From Nematostella vectensis (lineage: Eukaryota; Cnidaria; Anthozoa; Actiniaria; Edwardsiidae), in the NCBI RefSeq assembly GCF_932526225.1, contig NC_064046.1, positions 14,519,408-14,583,407 of the forward strand: a stretch of 64,000 bases of DNA, in the 5' to 3' direction. Of this stretch, positions 60,101-64,000 are shown piece after piece. Each line of letters starts with the position of its first letter. Positions within the stretch are counted from its first letter, which is position 1. A program made the position numbers and the translations under genes. A model generated the notes under the pieces. It had not been told where the DNA came from. It saw nothing but the letters and a program-made list of their open reading frames with translations, and made no database searches.

Positions 60101-62205
60101 CCTAATGGCTACGGGCCTGAATTAAGTCTGCTATTAACATCTTAAGTTAGGGGTGTGTGTTTAATAACAAGCAAGCAGCTCTTATATTGCTTAGGTGATG
60201 GCATAGAAGAACTCAGTTGTACAATACCTATGGGAGCTTATCTTGTACATGCACATTCTACTGTATTTGGGAGTCTACATGGTGCATGCTACTGCACTCA
60301 GTACCTGGTATTATGGGTGTCTATCTCAGCAAAGAGCTTCTTGAGATCTTCAGTGGATAAAATGCCATCACTGAAGAATGAAGAGAACTCCTCCCAGCTT
60401 AAGGCCCCATCATCTACACGGGTAGACATATTAAGTATTTGTGCTCTGACAATGCCTTCACTCACACAAATAAATAAATAAATATATATGTGAATACACC
60501 TATTTCAATTAAGGTTGCACCCATGAATCAATGCATCGTAATCCGCAGTGGTTCATGGGTAACATATAAATGGCTAAATCCTGGTCTCTGAATGTGAACG
60601 TTCAACAATTATAAGGAAGTGACCAGTAGGGGCATGCCCCCCCAATATTTCAAGGCCCTCTACAGCCCTGGTGTATATCATTCAAATAAAACCTGAATCT
60701 AAGTTATATGGTGGGCAGTTCATTTGGAGAAGAATGTCAAATAATGAATTGGAAAGAATAAACCTGATTTTTTCTAATTTGAAAAAATTGAATTAGAAAT
60801 CTGTTCAAATGAACAGATGTGTATTGAGATAGACCAGTGATAGACCAGCCAGATAGAAAAGCTTAGCTCAGCACAGCAGTAGCTCAGACACACAAAAAAA
60901 GAATATCGACAATGTAGAGTTGTTCCCGGCCCTACCAATCGATAAAAATCGATAATTGGAAACTAATTGAATTAATCAATATTAATCGATATAAATCAGT
61001 TGATTATTATTGATTGATATTGGAAATCGATAATAATCGATACTCACAGAAAGGAGTACTCAATCATATTGATTTTTATCGATTTATATTGGGTTTTATC
61101 GATTACTTCTATTTAAAACTGACTGCTGGAAATTGAATCTGTAATCAACCGTTAGCATCTGAGCCTGTGTTCATCTGTAAATGTTATTTCATCTCAAGTG
61201 CTTTCAATATGAGTAATGATACACAACATTTGAAGTTGTCATGAAGGGATTCCACGACATTCCAGTTTCAGAATTTCACAATTAGGTCTGGGAGGCAAAA
61301 GCGCGAAGTATGAACAGGGCGGTAGACATCGTTATTATACGTACTTCGTCTTTAAACATTGTAGGTTGCTTCCCAATCAGCTAATATAACAGCTGAGTAG
61401 TGTTCAGAAATATCGTATCGAGAATTATATGAAATGTTTTTGTTATAATGTATATCCTGAATGTGGTTTGCAAATGGTAAAGTTGAGCCCTTTTGAAGCG
61501 ATATAAAGACTCGCTTTGTTTATCTTACCTTGTCTATCTGATTTTATTTGAAGAAACACAGTCAAGCAATTGATCATGCCGGTTAAGGGTGATACATTTC
61601 AAAGGAATGGACAGAAATTGATGCTTATGAATATAATAAATAATAATCGATAATTTCAATATTTTTTGATAAAAATCGATACTCACACAGTTTCATGTTA
61701 TCGATTTTTATTGATTTCCGATATCAATCAATTGATTGATATTGATTTCTATCGATTATTATTATTGATTATTATTGATTATGGGAATTATGGATTGGTA
61801 GGGCCGGGAGTTGTTTTGTCTATTATTCACTGTTTTGCATATCAAATTTTGCAGGACAAACCATGAGAAAGGGCGCAGCCAAATATCAATAGGTGCTATT
61901 TATTTACCAGCGTTTTGTCGCCTCTATAAAAAGTAACGGGGAAAATACACTGGATGATTTGCAAAAGCTAATATCTTGATGTCTTTAAATGTTTTAAAAA
62001 GCTTTTGACAAATATTTGTGTGTGGTAGGAGTTGAAAGTATATGGTCGCTTACCATTTTTATCTGCCCTCCGAAACACCTAAATGCAAAGTAAAAAGCAA
62101 GTTCATGCATCAAACGTTTGCACGTGATGAAGCAATGAATAGAAATGGAACAAAGAGAGGCATACTCACATCAAGAAAGATTGACTTTCCCTTTGCCTCG
62201 GACAT
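54190..62205 (-). CDS. NECAB-like neuronal EF-hand calcium-binding protein, 14 exons
   Basis: Coding exons: 62205-62170, 62078-62054, 60413-60305, 59873-59848, 58788-58691, 58166-58110, 57809-57730, 57088-56985, 56026-55953, 55862-55753, 55461-55369, 54738-54661, 54583-54492 and 54206-54190. They total 963 nt, 320 aa plus stop. NECABs (351-396 aa in human) have N-terminal EF-hands, a coiled coil and a C-terminal monooxygenase-like ABM domain, and bind signalling partners in neurons. EF-hand 1 loop DKNDDGALSWEE (18-29) is canonical. Loop 2 DTHNTSNIDTSE (52-63) follows, then SELYEYFKKEMGPFEEV, FATRFLLKE, a Ser/Pro/Arg-rich linker, a coiled coil (VNRLAEIIDKIENK), and the C-terminal domain ending VPESWWN. 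Exons as short as 25-26 nt build the EF-hands. The exon 10 donor (gtaatg) and exon 11 start at 55461 were chosen because they keep phase and give the human spacing; this join is the least certain. Confidence 0.9.
54990..55330. repeat. GC-biased low-complexity and repeat-like patch in a NECAB intron
   Basis: Contains aggggcgcggaaggggagga, a run with gcgccagcccccccac, the repeat cccctgaaaccactaccc (two to three copies near 55240-55300) and a C run at about 55310. It looks like part of a dispersed element. No ORF. Confidence 0.45.
56340..56880 (-). mobile_element. Decayed non-LTR retrotransposon C-terminal fragment
   Basis: Minus-strand translation from about 56830 reads LQTLKLLSLEYRRDITDL, VLLFKI, stop, NGDV, YNTRNYHPNNYHLFSTHN, YYRNSYFPRTVKLWNSLP and FRNQL. 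This is the same post-RT region as the element at 32446, but a different lineage (the WN-SLP motif is intact). There are at least two internal stops. It lies in the NECAB intron between exons 8 and 9, in the same orientation as the gene. A CAT-rich simple repeat borders its 3' side (about 56240-56320). Confidence 0.75.
58886..59605. repeat. 35-bp minisatellite (about 20 units) in NECAB intron 4
   Basis: The unit (ggcactcaccatgtacccct then agaaacacaccgaga) repeats every 33-35 bp. On the transcribed (minus) strand each unit reads gtgtttctag GGGTACATG gtgagt: an acceptor-like and a donor-like signal nine bases apart. Variants (cgaga, ctaga, gccta) are in blocks. It is not copied from a neighbouring NECAB exon. 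Confidence 0.92.
59911..60120. mobile_element. Short MITE-like element, same family as 11691-11882
   Basis: Ends tcaggcccatagccagg and ggctacgggcctga are inverted. The interior shares gttcgtttacccatttag, gaccatttt and ggtagctc with the copy in SPG7. 210 bp, no ORF. Confidence 0.65.
60925..61808. mobile_element. 884-bp TIR element with target-site duplication in a NECAB intron
   Basis: The left end cccggccctaccaatc is mirrored by the right end attggtagggccggg. The 7-bp direct repeat agttgtt flanks both sides (60918-60924 and 61809-61815); an eighth base (g) could be included. Subterminal regions are dense in ATCGAT, gataaaaatcgat and ttgattgat variants in both orientations. No transposase frame, so it is non-autonomous. 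An 8-bp duplication would suggest hAT, but the ends do not settle this. Confidence 0.85.
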
Positions 62206-62483
62206 ATTGAACGTTCCCAAACAAAACTACTGAACCGGGACGACTGGGTTCGATTTGACGACCACAGGGTACCCATGAGTTTCAGGCTTCGACTCGCTTC
62301 GACTGTATATTCACAAAATTAGGCCTAAGATAATGGAATAGATTTCCATATCCGATTAATGAATTTTGTTTTATATACTTCTTTGTTTTAATTTGTATTT
62401 TGAATTACTGTATTAGGTTTTGATGTTTCGAATAGGTCCACACGATAGGTCACCCTGTGGTTTTTAGCGACATTGTTTTCGAG
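62206..62483. promoter_or_regulatory. Head-to-head NECAB/PMS2 promoter region
   Basis: 278 bp separate the NECAB start codon (minus) from the PMS2 start codon (plus), so the two genes presumably share a bidirectional promoter. I see no confident transcription-factor site; two copies of cgactcgcttcgactg-like sequence occur near 62288-62306. Confidence 0.45.
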
Positions 62484-62839
62484 ATGGCCGCAGATAGTGA
62501 AAACGCGCGCGAAATCGAAGCCCCATCTGTTCTTCCAATAGATCGTAAATCCGTGCATCAAATATGCTCTGGACAAGTTGTACTAAACCTGGCGACAGCT
62601 ATGAAAGAGTTATTAGAGAATAGCTTGGATGCAGGAGCTACGAGTGTGGATGTAAGACTGAAGGAGCATGGAAGTCATTCCATAGAAGTTTCCGACAATG
62701 GCGCCGGCGTGGAACCCCAAAACTTCGAGGCCTTGACGCTGAAACACTACACTTCCAAGCTGAAGGATTTCTCGGATTTGTCGGCTGTTGAGACGTTCGG
62801 ATTTCGAGGAGAAGCTCTAAGTTCTCTTTGTGCCCTGAG
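62484..62839 (+). CDS. PMS2: PMS2 mismatch-repair MutL homologue, first coding exon (3' partial)
   Basis: MutL-family GHKL ATPase; in eukaryotes PMS2 pairs with MLH1 to form MutL-alpha, the endonuclease of DNA mismatch repair. The exon encodes 118 codons from ATG 62484 (an ATG nine codons upstream, 62457, is also in frame) to a donor gtagtt after ...CALCTGAG at 62839. It shows [23 protein letters not shown]-site motif [12 protein letters not shown], motif [17 protein letters not shown], and motif [20 protein letters not shown]. The ATPase core is cut here by intron 1 and the rest lies to the right of the window. The first four residues before the conserved core differ from vertebrates, as expected. 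The frame's stop after the donor is intronic. Confidence 0.95.
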
Positions 62840-64000
62840 GTAGTTGATTAGAGGGGATTATTTTCATACTGTCATGGTACCTATTATCGGACACCCAAAG
62901 TGTCTACGGAAACTGCGGCCAAAAAGCATCTTGGGAGATCAAAAACAAAATGGCAGATTCACCAAGAAACTTTCATCACGATCGGTAAATCTTGGATTAT
63001 TTTACGGCTTCTTTTTGTCCTTGCATATTCAAGTCAAAGAAAGGATTTATATCGCCATTTTGCAGTGCGTGAGAGTAAATTATTTCTAGTTTTGCAAAAC
63101 AATAAACACTCGTAAAAAGCTTCACAATACATGTTTTCTCAATGTTGTTTCAGCGTGTTTTCCTATTGTTTGAGATATTTAGGATTTTTTTTAGAGTGTC
63201 CGATAATAGGACACTGTCCGATAATAGGTACCACTTTATTAGTTGTTTGTGTGAGAGTGTTCGTTTCTGCAATCACATGGTTGTTGTTGAGAAAGGTCTC
63301 AGCCAAATAACCTACATTAGATTGATATGTAGGGGTGTAACTAGGATTTTCATTGGAAGGCGGGGTCATAGCCGAAGCCCTCCCACTTTTTGGCCATTTC
63401 CATGTGCACAGTACAGTGAGGGTCCACAATAGTTTTTTTCGGGATGCATGATTAAGCAATCCAGATAGAAGAATTTGAGGAAAAAAGCTGGATTCCGGAT
63501 AGAAATGTTGCATGGGATAGATTAGCAGGACTTTTTTATCAGGATAACATGATTTGGGGGTTCTATTGTTAATGCTCTGAATCCAACCCTAATTTTAAGC
63601 AGCCAACCTTTATTTACAGGCCCCTGCATTATGTAGTTGTGGCCACAATTTCCCAGTCTCAATAATTCAATGTTACTATCACCTCTATTAAGCAGCCAAA
63701 TAATCTCATTATTGATCTTAGAACCCTTTGCTGACCAAATGATAATAAAAAATAAGTGTTAAGAACAAAACACGCAAAAGTATGTGCATAAGTGTTAAGA
63801 GACCGGTAGACTGATAGACAGATAGACCGGTTTCCACAAAACTTTTCCTGAAAAGCCTGGTTTCCACTTGAAGCTCCCCTCCCCCTTAATCCTCATATCC
63901 AAGTACTTTATGTGTTTATTGGGGACTCAGTGAAGCAATTTGCATGCTGATCTCCTTATAATGGCTTGGGAAGTTAATTAGCAGTGGGTGGTGAGATTAG
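62840..64000 (+). other. PMS2 intron 1 (part)
   Basis: No exon is seen. It contains the inverted-repeat element at 62876-63232 and a dispersed-repeat fragment near 63331-63430 (taggggtgtaactaggattt, then gaaggcggggtcatagcc). The ORFs here have no recognisable content. Confidence 0.6.
62876..63232. mobile_element. 357-bp MITE with ggtacctattatcggacac ends
   Basis: The left end ggtacctattatcggacac (62876-62894) is matched by two tandem inverted copies at the right (gtgtccgataatagg at about 63196-63210 and gtccgataataggtacc at 63216-63232). The interior is AT-rich without an ORF. The doubled right end is unusual. Confidence 0.75.

Noticed and set aside
62844-63513. Small ORFs after the PMS2 exon
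   Set aside because: They lie in intron 1 and overlap a MITE; no domain is recognisable.

Overview
The window is eukaryotic, almost certainly animal, nuclear DNA. Genes are split into many short exons with GT-AG introns, and the intergenic and intronic DNA is AT-rich and full of minisatellites, small inverted-repeat (MITE-like) elements and non-LTR retrotransposon fragments. The gene set (metazoan paraplegin, NECAB, TP53INP, CREBZF/Zhangfei, SNX20/21) plus an animal copy of the BtpA family fits a non-vertebrate metazoan. My best guess is an anthozoan cnidarian (sea anemone or coral), which is inference only. I find no tRNA, rRNA, CRISPR or bacterial operon.

Layout: glutathione synthetase (GSS, +, 5' end outside the window, to 8643); paraplegin/SPG7 m-AAA protease (-, 36629 to 10008, 21 coding exons, 785 codons reconstructed); CREBZF-like bZIP factor (+, single exon, about 36974-37960), divergent from SPG7 over a short promoter with NRF-1, CRE and E-box sites; SNX20/21-type sorting nexin (-, 43995-41244, 3 coding exons); TP53INP/DOR-like autophagy and transcription cofactor (+, 45891-46755, 2 coding exons); BtpA-family protein (-, 53586-49170, 4 exons); NECAB-like EF-hand protein (-, 62205-54190, 14 exons, 320 aa reconstructed); and the first coding exon of PMS2 (+, from 62484), head to head with NECAB. 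All exon joins given here were checked by hand for phase and give uninterrupted frames. The genes are unrelated in function and do not form a pathway.

The striking feature is in the introns. In SPG7 intron 13 a 49-bp unit, made of the last 39 bp of exon 13 plus the first 10 bp of the intron (including its 5' splice site), is repeated about 210 times over 10.3 kb with no net indel. The array therefore presents about 210 copies of a real exon end and splice donor in perfect register. The same kind of event, tandem duplication across an exon/intron 5' junction, is seen on a small scale (4-5 copies, about 80-90 bp) at SPG7 exons 6 and 15 and at a GSS exon. Two SPG7 acceptors also have degenerate repeats that include the acceptor. 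Large arrays without junctions (51 bp in GSS, 44 bp in SPG7, 35 bp in NECAB) occupy other introns. I regard the recurrent junction-seeded arrays as the main candidate for something undescribed.

Mobile DNA includes a foldback element in BtpA intron 1 that was entered at a TA by a 1.7-kb composite of two identical-family MITEs, an 884-bp TIR element with a visible target-site duplication in NECAB, a retrotransposon 3' fragment inserted in the 44-bp array, and several small MITEs.
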